From assembly GCA_017456985.1 (NCBI GenBank), contig JAFTIH010000048.1, positions 1 through 51,377 of the forward strand: a DNA stretch of 51,377 nt, in the 5' to 3' direction. Below, in pieces: positions 17,123 through 25,484 of the stretch (position 1 is the stretch's first letter; each line of letters starts with the position of its first letter). The stretch comes from Clostridia bacterium. Lineage in GTDB: Bacteria > Bacillota > Clostridia > Oscillospirales > CAG-272. Made by a program: the position numbers and the translations under genes. Below the pieces are notes generated by a model, which did not search any database, had not been told where the DNA came from, and saw only the letters and a program-made list of their open reading frames with translations.

Positions 17123-18187
17123 TTAAAGACCGAGCTTGTCGACCGAGTGGCAGAGGGAGGCGAGGAACTCGTGCTTTTTGTTGCAAAGCGCACGCATTTC
17201 GGCAACCTGCTCTTCGGTGTAGGGAGCGAGATCTCCCTCTTGGAGCTTACCCTTGTACATACGGTCGGTGATCAGCGCGAAGGAAATATCCGTTGCCACG
17301 AGATCGGCATCGCGCTTGCAAATAACGAGCTTGCTCTTGCCCTCAAGCAGCTGCTCGACGGCGTATTCGCCCATCATCGTACCCAGCATACGGTCGCGGA
17401 GCGTGGGAACACCGCCGCGCACGACGTGCGCAAAGCGGGCAAAGCGGCTCTCGACGCCCGTTTCCTTCTCAATACGCTCCGTTAATGCGGGCGCAAAGTC
17501 ACTGCCCATACCCTCGGATACGACGACGATAAAGTTGCGCTTGCCGAGCGCACGCGAGGTGCGGATCTTCTTGAGAAGATATTCTTCGTCAAAGGGGAGC
17601 TCGGGAACGATCACGGCGGTAGCGCCCGAAGCGAGTGCCGTATAAGCGGCAAGGTCGCCTGCGTGTCTTCCCATGACCTCGACAACGTTGGAGCGCGCGT
17701 GACTCTCGCAGGTGTCGCGCAGTCGGTCGATCAGCTCAAGGGTGGTATTCATCGCCGTATCAAAGCCGATGGTGCTTTCGGTGGAGGTAATATCGTTGTC
17801 GATGGTGCAGGGAATGCCGATGCAGGGAACACCGCGCAGGGTCAAGTCGGTAGCACCGCGGAAGGTACCGTCGCCGCCCATGGCAACGATGCCGTCAATG
17901 CCCAGCTCGCGGCAAGCGGCGATCGCCTTCTGCATACCGGGCTCTGTCTTGAATTCGGGGCAACGGTCGGAGTAAAGGACCGTGCCGCCGTGGTTCATCA
18001 TATTGGAAACGTCACGAAGCGTAAGGGGCTTGACGTCCTTGGCGATCAGTCCCGAATAACCGCGATAGATACCCACCACCTCAACACCGTGAGCAAGCGC
18101 CGTACGCGTGACGGCACGGATGGTCGCGTTCATACCGGGCGCGTCGCCGCCCGACGTCAGGACACCGATTCTCTTAAATTTTTCCAT
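17123..18187 (-). CDS. pfkA: ATP-dependent 6-phosphofructokinase
   Basis: Phosphorylates fructose 6-phosphate, the committing step of glycolysis. 354 residues, slightly longer than the usual 320. Motifs: SGGDAPGMNA (12-21), the GYSGLI substrate loop, MGGDGTFRGA (about 101-110), whose Gly-Gly-Asp-Gly form points to ATP rather than pyrophosphate as donor, the catalytic TIDNDI, and EVMGRHAGDLA. The reading frame can be extended to 18370, but that part is Phe/Lys-rich and crosses the promoter. The ATG at 18187 has AAAGGAG upstream. It converges with the channel gene. Confidence 0.95.
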   Translation of the reverse strand: MEKFKRIGVLTSGGDAPGMNATIRAVTRTALAHGVEVVGIYRGYSGLIAKDVKPLTLRDVSNMMNHGGTVLYSDRCPEFKTEPGMQKAIAACRELGIDGIVAMGGDGTFRGATDLTLRGVPCIGIPCTIDNDITSTESTIGFDTAMNTTLELIDRLRDTCESHARSNVVEVMGRHAGDLAAYTALASGATAVIVPELPFDEEYLLKKIRTSRALGKRNFIVVVSEGMGSDFAPALTERIEKETGVESRFARFAHVVRGGVPTLRDRMLGTMMGEYAVEQLLEGKSKLVICKRDADLVATDISFALITDRMYKGKLQEGDLAPYTEEQVAEMRALCNKKHEFLASLCHSVDKLGL

Positions 18188-18233
18188 AGCTCTATTTTCT
18201 CCTTTGGCAGAGTCGTAAAAACATTCAAGGTGT

Positions 18234-18262
18234 ATTATAATATATTTTGCGCGTTTTTGCAA
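18234..18262 (-). promoter_or_regulatory. Promoter of pfkA
   Basis: Minus strand TTGCAA (18257-18262), 17-base spacer, TATAAT (18234-18239). Confidence 0.8.
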
Positions 18263-18363
18263 GAGAAAAAAACAAAAAAAGCAAAAAAATGCAAAAGTTT
18301 CGGCAAAAATAAAGAAATGGGCAAAAAAAAGAGTGCCGAGCACAAAAAAAGCCAGACAAAATA

Positions 18364-18393
18364 TTGACAAATCCTCCCCTTTTATTGTATAAT
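18364..18393 (+). promoter_or_regulatory. Promoter of the MinD-like/mgsA pair
   Basis: TTGACA (18364-18369), 18-base spacer, TATAAT (18388-18393). Confidence 0.82.
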
Positions 18394-18423
18394 AATAACA
18401 ATGAAAACAAGGATGGGAATACG

Positions 18424-19179
18424 ATGCTCGGTGTCTTTACGGTGATGAGTGCCGTACCCTCGCGTGAGGCGGCGCATTTTTGCGTCTGTGCGGCAAGGAT
18501 TCTTGCCGAGCGCGGGCGTCGCACGCTTTTGATCGACTTGTGTGCAGAGCACCCGATGCTTGATCTTGCGCTGGGTGTCGGAGAGAAGGTTCTTTACACC
18601 GTGCGTGACGTGTTAAACGGCAGCGTTCCGTTAGAAAATGCGCTGATCTCCCCGCTTCGTAGGACGAAAAAGGGAACGGTGACGGAAGACGGGATCCTTT
18701 TGCTTGCGGGTGACGTTACTGCCTGCCCGACAGGGGAGAGCGTACGCGCACTTTTGGAGCAAGCCACCGCCCTGTCGGCAGACGCCGTCCTTGTTCTTGC
18801 CGACGCACGCACACAAACCACGCTCCGTGCGGTAACGGACGCCGCCTTGCTGTTTACGGACGGCAGTGAGGAGAGCTTGCGCGCACTGCTTCCGCTTTGT
18901 GAAGCGGGCGGTCCCGTCGGCGTCATTCTTTCTCATTTTATGCTCACTGCGGAGGCGGTGAATACGACCATCGCGCCCCGCGCGCTTGCCGATGCTTTGG
19001 GCGCACCCGTCGTGGGTATTCTGCCCCACAGTGCCGCACGCACGGTCGGGGATAAGACCTCGCGGGAGTTTCTCGCGGGTGTCACCAACGTTACGCGCAG
19101 ATTGATGGGGGAAAACGTCCCCTTGCTTTATAACGTTTCCGTGGACGGAATGCGTAAGCGCAAATATCTTGAACGGTAA
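18424..19179 (+). CDS. MinD/ParA-like protein with degenerate P-loop
   Basis: A 251-residue protein with the layout of MinD/ParA ATPases: a strand, a loop, a helix, and then LLIDLCAEHPMLDLALGV, which corresponds to the family's DxDxxxxNLD switch segment. The loop that should read KGGVGKTT is MSAVPSREAAHF, so the Walker A lysines and Thr are gone. Later strands such as AVLVLADA and GPVGVILSHF fit the fold. The protein may have lost ATPase activity and act as a binding partner; this is inference. AGGATGGGA precedes the ATG. It lies 13 bases before mgsA and shares its promoter. Confidence 0.6.
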   Translation: MLGVFTVMSAVPSREAAHFCVCAARILAERGRRTLLIDLCAEHPMLDLALGVGEKVLYTVRDVLNGSVPLENALISPLRRTKKGTVTEDGILLLAGDVTACPTGESVRALLEQATALSADAVLVLADARTQTTLRAVTDAALLFTDGSEESLRALLPLCEAGGPVGVILSHFMLTAEAVNTTIAPRALADALGAPVVGILPHSAARTVGDKTSREFLAGVTNVTRRLMGENVPLLYNVSVDGMRKRKYLER

Positions 19180-19192
19180 AGGAGAACGAGCT

Positions 19193-19612
19193 TTGGACAT
19201 TGCTATTATTGCGGACGATAACAAAAAAGAGCTGATGGCGCAGTTTTGCATCGCGTATTGCGGCATCCTTGCCCGCCATACCCTTTGTGCGACCAGCGTT
19301 ACGGGTAAATACATCTCGGATGCTACGGGACTTGAGATCGATCAGATGATGGCAGGCTACGAGGGCGGAGTGGAGCAGATTGCCGCGCGCATCGCGTACA
19401 ACGAGATCGACCTTCTCTTCTACTTCAAGAGCCGCGAGCCGCAGGCGGAGTACGCCTCGGACCAGGACGTCTTGCGTCTTTGCGACATTCACAACATCCC
19501 CGTTGCTACCAACATCGCGACGGCAGAGGCGCTCGTGATGGCGCTCGACCGTGGAGATCTTGATTGGCGCAAGCTGATCAATCCGCACTCCGAATACAAT
19601 CGAAAGGATTAA
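19193..19612 (+). CDS. mgsA: Methylglyoxal synthase family protein
   Basis: 139 residues from a TTG start supported by AAAGGAG 7-8 bases upstream. Methylglyoxal synthase turns dihydroxyacetone phosphate into methylglyoxal and phosphate, a bypass of lower glycolysis. Family signs are ADDNKKELM at the start, the phosphate-binding ATSVTGKYI, the NEIDLLFYF strand, and NIPVATNIATAEALV near the end. The usual GPLGGDQQ motif, which holds the catalytic Asp (Asp71 in E. coli), reads GYEGGVEQ here, with Val in that place. Many Clostridia carry variants at this site, so activity is uncertain. It sits downstream of the MinD-like gene. Confidence 0.8.
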   Translation: MDIAIIADDNKKELMAQFCIAYCGILARHTLCATSVTGKYISDATGLEIDQMMAGYEGGVEQIAARIAYNEIDLLFYFKSREPQAEYASDQDVLRLCDIHNIPVATNIATAEALVMALDRGDLDWRKLINPHSEYNRKD

Positions 19613-19643
19613 GCAAAGGGGGCGCGCCCCCTTTGCTTTTTAA
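19612..19643 (+). terminator. Terminator after mgsA
   Basis: AGCAAAGGGGGC and GCCCCCTTTGCT pair almost without a loop, followed by TTTTT. The next gene starts only about 6 bases later. Confidence 0.85.
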
Positions 19644-19648
19644 CTGTT

Positions 19649-20092
19649 ATGAAGGTTTCCGTTTTACAGCGCTCCGCGATTTCACGCTATGAGGGCGCGT
19701 TTTCCTCTCTCTCCGCCTTCCTTTTGTCTGCCGCCCCCGCGATAAGTGACAGCGAGGAGGCGAGCTTTCGCGGCGAAGGGGAGCTGTCCGAGCACGAGGG
19801 CGAACTTACCCTTTCTTACCGAGAAGAAGAGAGCGGTGTTCGCGCGGCACTGTCGCTTGCGGGGGATACGCTGACCTTGACACGCGGCGGCGCCGAGCTT
19901 TGCTTCGTGCGCGGCAAGCGCACGGCGTTTACCTACGTCACCACCTACGGACGGCTTCCTACCGAGGCGTATACCGAGCGCGTCGATTGTATCAAAAAGG
20001 GAAGCGCTTATCTGATCACGCTCGTCTATACCGCCGTCTTTTCAGGCATCGCCCAGAAAAACGAGCTTCGCTTTAAGATCACCGTAAAATAA
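19649..20092 (+). CDS. DUF1934-family protein (YwiB-like)
   Basis: 147 residues matching DUF1934, small beta-barrel proteins of unknown role. Recognisable parts are the GELSEHEGELTLSYREEE strand pair, the AGDTLTLTRGG turn, the FVRGKRTAFTYVTTYGRLP segment and a C-terminal run of alternating hydrophobics. The ATG follows directly on the mgsA terminator and no ribosome site is visible, so translation may be weak or the message leaderless. It ends 21 bases before holA, which suggests co-transcription. Confidence 0.78.
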   Translation: MKVSVLQRSAISRYEGAFSSLSAFLLSAAPAISDSEEASFRGEGELSEHEGELTLSYREEESGVRAALSLAGDTLTLTRGGAELCFVRGKRTAFTYVTTYGRLPTEAYTERVDCIKKGSAYLITLVYTAVFSGIAQKNELRFKITVK

Positions 20093-20113
20093 AAGGAAAA
20101 AGGAGGATCCTCT

Positions 20114-21136
20114 ATGAAAGTCGATGAGCTTCGCGCCCGCATTGCCGAAGGAAAAACCGACGGCGTCTATCTTTTTTGCGGCGAGGAGGACTTCCTCAAG
20201 CGCCATTATCTCGGCGAGCTTCGCCGCCGCCTCGTTCCCGACGAGGGGATCGCTCCCTTCGTGCATTTCGTGTATGAGGGCGCCGAGGTGGATCTCGGGG
20301 CGATCTTGGACGCTGCCCGTGCCCCCACGATGTTTGGGGACGGGAAGCTCGTGGAATGGTACGGCGCCGATTTTGAGCATATGAAGGAAAGCGCCCTCAA
20401 AGCGCTCGAGGCGGCGTGCGAGGAGTTAAAGGACGAGGCGGGTGCCACCGTCGTTTTCATCGCCAGCGCAGAGGGACTCGACACGGGGACCGAAAAACGC
20501 CCCACGCGCCTTTTTACCCGTCTGTCTAAATGCTTGAACGCCGTTCCCTTTTTCCGCTCCACGGACGCCGCGCTCATCGGTTGGCTTCGCCGCCATTTCG
20601 CGGCAGAGGGGGTGACGGTGGAGCAAACGCTCCCTGCCGCAATGCTTGCGCGCGTCGGACACAATATGGACGTGCTGCTCGGGGAGCTTGATAAGCTCGT
20701 CGCCTACGCCAAGGAGAACGGGATCTCCGTCGTCACGGAAAAGGAGCTGCTCCACGTTTGCATCCGCACGGTAGAGAGCGATGCGTTCAGCTTTACCAAC
20801 GCCTTGCTCGACGGCAAGCGCGAGGAAGCTTATCTGTACCTTGGCGATATGAAGCGCCGCCGCGTGGACCCCATCTCGGTGCTCGGACAGATCTCCCGTC
20901 TTTACGCCGATCTCTTTGCCGTTGCCGCACTTGCCGCGGACGGCGTGGGAGAAAAGGAGATCGCCAAAACGCTCGGGATGCACGAATACAAGGCGTCGCT
21001 CTACTTCCGCCGCGCAAAAGCGATCGGCGTGGATGCGATCGAGGAAAAGCTTCGCCTTTGCGGCAAGATCGATGCGGACCTCAAACGCGGCACGAGCTCC
21101 TACCGCGGACTGGAAATGCTGCTTGCAACCATTTGA
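20114..21136 (+). CDS. holA: DNA polymerase III subunit delta
   Basis: 340 residues, the usual size. HolA is the clamp-loader subunit that opens the beta sliding clamp. It has the family's N-terminal DGVYLFCGEEDFLKRHY, a degenerate AAA+ core without functional Walker motifs, the middle GWLRRHFAAEGVTVE helix pair, the LDKLVAYA segment, and the C-terminal collar region with VLGQISRLYADL and MHEYKASLYFRRAK. A strong AAGGAGG site lies upstream. It follows the DUF1934 gene, and a terminator stands right after it. Confidence 0.93.
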   Translation: MKVDELRARIAEGKTDGVYLFCGEEDFLKRHYLGELRRRLVPDEGIAPFVHFVYEGAEVDLGAILDAARAPTMFGDGKLVEWYGADFEHMKESALKALEAACEELKDEAGATVVFIASAEGLDTGTEKRPTRLFTRLSKCLNAVPFFRSTDAALIGWLRRHFAAEGVTVEQTLPAAMLARVGHNMDVLLGELDKLVAYAKENGISVVTEKELLHVCIRTVESDAFSFTNALLDGKREEAYLYLGDMKRRRVDPISVLGQISRLYADLFAVAALAADGVGEKEIAKTLGMHEYKASLYFRRAKAIGVDAIEEKLRLCGKIDADLKRGTSSYRGLEMLLATI

Positions 21137-21142
21137 TACAAG

Positions 21143-21173
21143 AAAAAGCGCTGTCGGTTGACAGCGCTTTTTC
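21143..21173. terminator. Bidirectional terminator between holA and DUF896 gene
   Basis: AAAAAGCGCTGTC (21143-21155) and GACAGCGCTTTTT (21160-21172) form a 13-bp stem with a GGTT loop. Confidence 0.9.
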
Positions 21174-21329
21174 TCATTTTTTTTCAAGCTGACCGCGAAT
21201 GGCACGGCGGTATTCCGCTAGATATTCCTCGCGAAGAGCCTTTTGCTCCGCCTTTTCGTCTTCGCTCAACCCTTCCTTTTGCTGCTTTGTATAAAGCGCG
21301 TTGATGCGGTCGATCTTTTCTTTTTCCAT
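21174..21329 (-). CDS. DUF896 (YnzC-like) small protein
   Basis: 51 residues, nearly all helix, with the signature EKIDRINALYTKQQKEGLSE and EEYLAEYRRAIRGQLE of the DUF896 family (Bacillus YnzC/YozI). The family has a two-helix fold. It has been linked to SOS regulons in some Bacilli, but its role is not settled. The short start at 21329 has GGAG upstream, while the longer frame to 21407 crosses the promoter. Its stop touches the terminator shared with holA. Confidence 0.88.
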   Translation of the reverse strand: MEKEKIDRINALYTKQQKEGLSEDEKAEQKALREEYLAEYRRAIRGQLEKK

Positions 21330-21360
21330 AACGAAACTCCGTTTTTTTGTCTTTTTTTCT

Positions 21361-21389
21361 ATTATAGCACGCGCACTCGTTTTTTGCAA
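21361..21389 (-). promoter_or_regulatory. Promoter of the DUF896 gene
   Basis: Minus strand TTGCAA (21384-21389), 17-base spacer, TATAAT (21361-21366). Confidence 0.8.
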
Positions 21390-21400
21390 GTAAAATTTGC

Positions 21401-21429
21401 TTGACAACGACGGCTTTTTGGGTTATAAT
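21401..21429 (+). promoter_or_regulatory. Promoter of the PHP phosphatase gene
   Basis: TTGACA (21401-21406), 17-base spacer, TATAAT (21424-21429). It is followed by a leader of about 75 bases. Confidence 0.82.
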
Positions 21430-21507
21430 ATAGATGGTAATAAAACGAAGGGACTTCGCGGCGCACCGAGTCTTTCTCGATGCACGGGAACGGCAGGGGG
21501 TGACGGG

Positions 21508-22230
21508 ATGCATTATACCGATCTTCATACGCATATGCTCTTTGGGGTGGACGATGGTGCCAAGACGGAGATGGATATGTGCCGTATGGTGGACGCATCC
21601 TATCGGGACGGCACGCGCACGCTCTGCTTAACGCCGCACTTTCAACCCACCTTTTACGGAGATAACCGTGCCGCCGCAGACTTTGCCTTCGGCAGACTGA
21701 AGGCGTATGCTGCGGAGCATTACCCCGACCTGTCGCTTCACCTTGCCAACGAGCTTGGCTATTATACGGGCTGTCGCCTTGCCATCCACGAGGGGGAGTG
21801 CCGTTTTCTCGGCGGTGCCTTTCTTTTGATGGATTTTTCTCCTGACACCACGCTCTTCCAGATCCGCTACGCGATGGATGAGCTTCTTTCGTCGGGCTAC
21901 CGCATCCTGCTTGCGCACGTTGAGCGCTATCCCGCCTTGCACGGGGAAGAGGACCTGATCCTTGATTGGACGCGCCGCGGCGCGCTTTTGCAGGTCAACG
22001 CCTCCGCCTTCTCGCGCAGAGCTTCCTTTGCAATGCGTCGCCGTATAAAAAAGCTTTTGCGCCGTGTGCCCGTCGCCGCCGTCGCGTCCGACGCGCACGA
22101 CGTCCTTTTCCGTCCGCCCCTCCTTTCGGAGGCGGAAGCCTTCATCACCGCGCACTACGACGCGGATATGGCACACTTTTTGCTTTCCTACGGTCCATCC
22201 AAGATCGTAAAGGGCGAAAGCCCGATGTAA
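21508..22230 (+). CDS. CpsB/YwqE-like PHP-domain tyrosine phosphatase
   Basis: 240 residues of the PHP metal-dependent phosphatase family typified by CpsB and YwqE, which dephosphorylate bacterial tyrosine kinases controlling capsule or exopolysaccharide export. Metal-binding pieces are visible: DLHTHMLFGVDDGAK at the start, CLTPHF, the ANELGYY strand, LLAHVERYP and ASDAHD. The ATG at 21508 is preceded by GGGGG rather than a perfect site. No kinase or polysaccharide gene lies next to it, so its partner is unknown. Other PHP hydrolases are possible. Confidence 0.82.
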   Translation: MHYTDLHTHMLFGVDDGAKTEMDMCRMVDASYRDGTRTLCLTPHFQPTFYGDNRAAADFAFGRLKAYAAEHYPDLSLHLANELGYYTGCRLAIHEGECRFLGGAFLLMDFSPDTTLFQIRYAMDELLSSGYRILLAHVERYPALHGEEDLILDWTRRGALLQVNASAFSRRASFAMRRRIKKLLRRVPVAAVASDAHDVLFRPPLLSEAEAFITAHYDADMAHFLLSYGPSKIVKGESPM

Positions 22231-22334
22231 CGGAAACGGACGTTGCCGCGAAGCGAGCGCAAAAAACTTTTGCCCGCGTTTACAGCCGCCACGCCCCCGT
22301 TTTCGTCCGTTTTGTAAAAATACCTCGATTCCTC

Positions 22335-22363
22335 TTGATTTTTCAGCATCACTGTGCTATAAT
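22335..22363 (+). promoter_or_regulatory. Promoter of degV-fakA
   Basis: TTGATT (22335-22340), 17-base spacer, TATAAT (22358-22363). Confidence 0.75.
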
Positions 22364-22370
22364 AAGAAAA

Positions 22371-22388
22371 ATGTTGATTTGTCAACAT
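22371..22388. promoter_or_regulatory. Operator-like palindrome at the degV start site
   Basis: ATGTTGA and TCAACAT flank TTTG, placed at the expected transcription start of degV-fakA. It could be a repressor site; the protein is unknown. It may also be a chance hairpin. Confidence 0.4.
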
Positions 22389-22419
22389 CCAAGCCTTGAA
22401 AAATGAAAGGAAGCTTTTT

Positions 22420-23280
22420 ATGAGTGAATATGTGATCGTTACCGATTCGGGATCGGACCTTTCCGCCACCCTTGCCGCAAGCCTCGGCGTTACCGTCGTT
22501 CCCCTGACGCTGCAGATCGGGGAAGAATCTAAATTTGACGGCGATCTTGAGCCTAAGGCGTTTTACGATCTACTGCGTGCGAAGACTGTTATCACCACCT
22601 CGGCGGTGAATATGGATCGCTTTATGGAAGCCTTCCGTCCCCATCTTGCCGCGGGGAAGGACCTCCTTTATATCGGCTTTTCCTCGGGTCTGTCCGCGAC
22701 CTATACGGCAGGCCGTAACGCCGTCGAGGAGCTGCGTGCAGAATTCCCCGACCGCAAGATCTATGCGGTAGATTCCCTTTGCGCCTCGCTCGGTCAGGGG
22801 CTTCTCGTAGCCCACGCCGCCAAAAAACGCGACGGCGGCGCCTCGATCGAGGATGTTTATGCGTTCTTGGAGGAAAACAAGCTCCACCTTGCCCACTGGT
22901 TTACGGTGGATGATTTGTTCTTCTTAAAGCGCGGTGGACGCGTCAGCGCCGCTACCGCAGTGCTGGGTACGATGCTCGCCATTAAGCCCTTGATGCACGT
23001 CGATAACGAGGGTCACTTGATCCGCGTTTCCACCGTGCGCGGTCGCCGTGCTTCCATTGACGCGATCTTTGACAAGATCGCCGCAAGCGCGATCGCTCCC
23101 GAGGGACAGCTTTACTACATCTGCCACGGCGACTGCCTTGACGATGCGGAATACCTCGCAGGCAAGATCCGTGCAGCATACCCGGGCGTCGAGGTGATGA
23201 TCGACTATACGGGTACGGTGATCGGCTCCCACTCGGGTCCGGGTACCCTTGCGCTCTTCTTCCTCGCGACCGAGAGATAA
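22420..23280 (+). CDS. DegV family protein (FakB-like fatty-acid binder)
   Basis: 286 residues of the DegV family. These proteins bind a fatty acid and, as FakB, present it to the kinase FakA for phosphorylation. Signature parts are VTDSGSDLS (7-15), TTSAVNMDRF, IGFSSGLSATY, DSLCASLGQG, LFFLKRGGRVS and the C-terminal DYTGTVIGSHSGPGT. AAAGGA precedes the ATG at 22420; an upstream start at 22396 is less likely. The next gene, 45 bases on, is the FakA-like kinase, which strengthens the FakB reading. Confidence 0.9.
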   Translation: MSEYVIVTDSGSDLSATLAASLGVTVVPLTLQIGEESKFDGDLEPKAFYDLLRAKTVITTSAVNMDRFMEAFRPHLAAGKDLLYIGFSSGLSATYTAGRNAVEELRAEFPDRKIYAVDSLCASLGQGLLVAHAAKKRDGGASIEDVYAFLEENKLHLAHWFTVDDLFFLKRGGRVSAATAVLGTMLAIKPLMHVDNEGHLIRVSTVRGRRASIDAIFDKIAASAIAPEGQLYYICHGDCLDDAEYLAGKIRAAYPGVEVMIDYTGTVIGSHSGPGTLALFFLATER

Positions 23281-23325
23281 TTTTTCATCCCCGTCCGTGA
23301 CGGAAAAAACGAAAGGAGAAGTCCT

Positions 23326-24978
23326 TTGAGTAAGAAAAAAACGATTGGCAGCCTGTTCCACGCCATGGTGGTTTCCGCTAAAAACCTGCTCTCGCGTAAG
23401 AAGGAAGAGGCAAACAATATGAACGTCTTTCCCGTTCCCGATGGGGATACGGGCATCAATATGTCGCTGACGATGAGCTCGGTTGCGAGCGTGGAGGAGG
23501 ATCTCACCCTCGGTCAGTCGGCAGAAAAAACGGCGGAGCAGATGCTCCGCTCCGCACGCGGCAATTCGGGTGCGATCCTCTCGCTGTTCTTCCGCGGTGT
23601 GGGCAAGGCGTTCCACGAAAAGGAAACGGCAACCGCGCTTGCCTGGGTACAGGCGTTTGAGGCGGGCACCAAGGAGGCGTATCGCGCGGTGATGAATCCC
23701 TCCGAGGGAACCATCCTCACCGTTATGCGCGTTTGCTCCGAGGACGCACGCCGCGCATACAACGAAAACCGCAAGATCACGGTGGAAGAGCTCTTTGAGG
23801 TGATCGTCGCCAGCGCCGAGCGCACGCTCAATGAAACGCCCGAAATGCTTCCCGTCTTGAAGGAAGCGGGCGTCGTGGATGCGGGCGGCTACGGCTTCGT
23901 CTGCGTGCTTCAGGGTATGAAGGCGGTGCTTGACGGCAACCCCGTCGATGCCGATGAGGATGAGGAAAACGGCACGGGCGGCGCAACCTTCTCGCAGTTC
24001 TCCACGGGTGACATTACCTTCGGATATTGCACCGAGTGCATCGTGGATAAGAGCGAAGAATATCAGTACGAGGGCTCCGCGCGCGAGCTTTGCGCCTTTA
24101 TCACCGATATCGGTGACAGCGTGGTCTTCGTGGACGATAAGACCTTCATCAAGCTCCACGTGCATACCAACGAGCCGGGACTCGTCCTGACCGAGGCGCT
24201 TCGCTACGGCTCGCTCGCTACCGTAAAGATTGAAAATATGCGCTCCCAGCATACCGCACTCGTGGGTGACATTCCCGCACCTGCGGCACCCGCACGCCCC
24301 GAAACCATCAAGACCGAAAAGAAATACGGCTTTGTCAGCGTGTGTATGGGCGAGGGCATCCGCAATCTCTTCCTTGACGTGGGCGCCGACGAGGTGGTCG
24401 AGGGCGGTCAGACGATGAATCCCTCCACGCAGGATCTGATCGACGCGGTCTATCGCACCCCCGCAGCCACCGTCTTTATCCTTCCCAACAACAAAAACAT
24501 CGCGATGGTCGCCAAGGCAGCGTCCGAGCTGGTTTCGGAGCGTCACGTCGTCGTGCTTCCCACCGTCAGCGTTCCCGAGGGCATGGCGGCACTCATCAAC
24601 TATAACCCCGATGCCTCCGAGGAGAAAAACGTTGCGCTGATGAGTGAAGCGGCGGAGCGCGTGACCACGATGGCGGTCACCTATTCCGTGCGCGACACCA
24701 AGGTCGGACGCTTCAAGATCGCCAAGGGGCAGTATCTCGGACTCGTGGAAAACACGATCGCCTGCGTTTCTCCCACGCCTCGCGCGTGTGCGGAGGAGCT
24801 GACGCGCGGTATGGTGGATGCCGCCTTCGTCACCGTGCTGTACGGTGAGGGCGTGCGTGAGGAGGACGCCGAGGCGATCGGCGACTATATCCGTGCGCAC
24901 GCCGCAGAAGGGTGCGAGGTCTCCGTGATGTCGGGCGGTCAGCCGATTTATGACTATTTGTTCTGGGTCGAGCAATAA
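23326..24978 (+). CDS. fakA: FakA-like DAK2-domain fatty acid kinase
   Basis: 550 residues. The N-terminal DhaL/DAK2 domain binds ATP and metal through NVFPVPDGDTGINM (33-46) and SARGNSGAILS (about 76-86), with DAGGYGF near 187. The middle domain has CTECIVD-type Cys residues and a KLHVHTNEP segment, and the C-terminal part is DegV-like (VSVCMGEGI, TVFILPNNKNI). FakA phosphorylates fatty acids held by FakB for membrane-lipid synthesis. It starts with TTG, supported by AAAGGAG 8 bases before it. Its partner is the DegV protein just upstream. Confidence 0.88.
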   Translation: MSKKKTIGSLFHAMVVSAKNLLSRKKEEANNMNVFPVPDGDTGINMSLTMSSVASVEEDLTLGQSAEKTAEQMLRSARGNSGAILSLFFRGVGKAFHEKETATALAWVQAFEAGTKEAYRAVMNPSEGTILTVMRVCSEDARRAYNENRKITVEELFEVIVASAERTLNETPEMLPVLKEAGVVDAGGYGFVCVLQGMKAVLDGNPVDADEDEENGTGGATFSQFSTGDITFGYCTECIVDKSEEYQYEGSARELCAFITDIGDSVVFVDDKTFIKLHVHTNEPGLVLTEALRYGSLATVKIENMRSQHTALVGDIPAPAAPARPETIKTEKKYGFVSVCMGEGIRNLFLDVGADEVVEGGQTMNPSTQDLIDAVYRTPAATVFILPNNKNIAMVAKAASELVSERHVVVLPTVSVPEGMAALINYNPDASEEKNVALMSEAAERVTTMAVTYSVRDTKVGRFKIAKGQYLGLVENTIACVSPTPRACAEELTRGMVDAAFVTVLYGEGVREEDAEAIGDYIRAHAAEGCEVSVMSGGQPIYDYLFWVEQ

Positions 24979-24992
24979 AACCGCAAAAAGCC

Positions 24993-25021
24993 TTGACAAA
25001 AAGGGACTGCCACGCTATAAT
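24993..25021 (+). promoter_or_regulatory. Promoter of the first small lipoprotein
   Basis: TTGACA (24993-24998), 17-base spacer, TATAAT (25016-25021), a perfect consensus. Confidence 0.88.
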
Positions 25022-25091
25022 AGATATTGACAGAAAAAGCTTTCTGCCATAATTTCGGCACTGCCGAGAAAATGAAAAGGAGTTTTTGAAG

Positions 25092-25475
25092 ATGAAAAAG
25101 ACAGTTAAGATCGTAGCACTTGCACTCGTTCTCGTTATGGCTCTCGCTTGCCTCGCTTCCTGCGGCAAGACCATCAAGGGCGAATACGAAGCAACCGTCG
25201 CAGGCACGGGCTTCAACCTGAAGTTTGATGGCAAGAACGTTGCCATCACGGCTAAGGTCGTCGGCTTCTCTTCCGATCCCATCAACGCTACCTACGAGAT
25301 CGAGGATGACAAGATCAGCTTTACGATCCCCGAGGATGCAGAGATGAGCGCAACGGTAAAGGGTCTCTTTAACGATATTTTCGGTCAGCCCGCTACCCTT
25401 GAGATCGGTGAAGATGAGAACGGTACCGCTTACATCAAGATCGGCGAATCCAAGTTCACCGCAGTCACCAAGTAA
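25092..25475 (+). CDS. Small secreted lipoprotein, unknown function (copy 1)
   Basis: 127 residues: a signal with lipobox LASC (Cys about 25), then a compact beta-rich domain beginning IKGEYEATV. The Cys would be lipid-modified, anchoring the protein outside the membrane. No family is recognised. The ATG at 25092 lies 9 bases after AAGGAG. The following gene has a near-identical signal peptide and the same GEY motif after the Cys, so the two are sisters, each with its own consensus promoter and terminator. A stress or envelope role is only a guess. Confidence 0.8.
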   Translation: MKKTVKIVALALVLVMALACLASCGKTIKGEYEATVAGTGFNLKFDGKNVAITAKVVGFSSDPINATYEIEDDKISFTIPEDAEMSATVKGLFNDIFGQPATLEIGEDENGTAYIKIGESKFTAVTK

Positions 25476-25484
25476 GAAATCGAA

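Noticed and set aside
22924-24999. Antisense frame over degV and fakA (691 codons)
   Set aside because: Mirror of two well-supported genes, with no domains or start signals.
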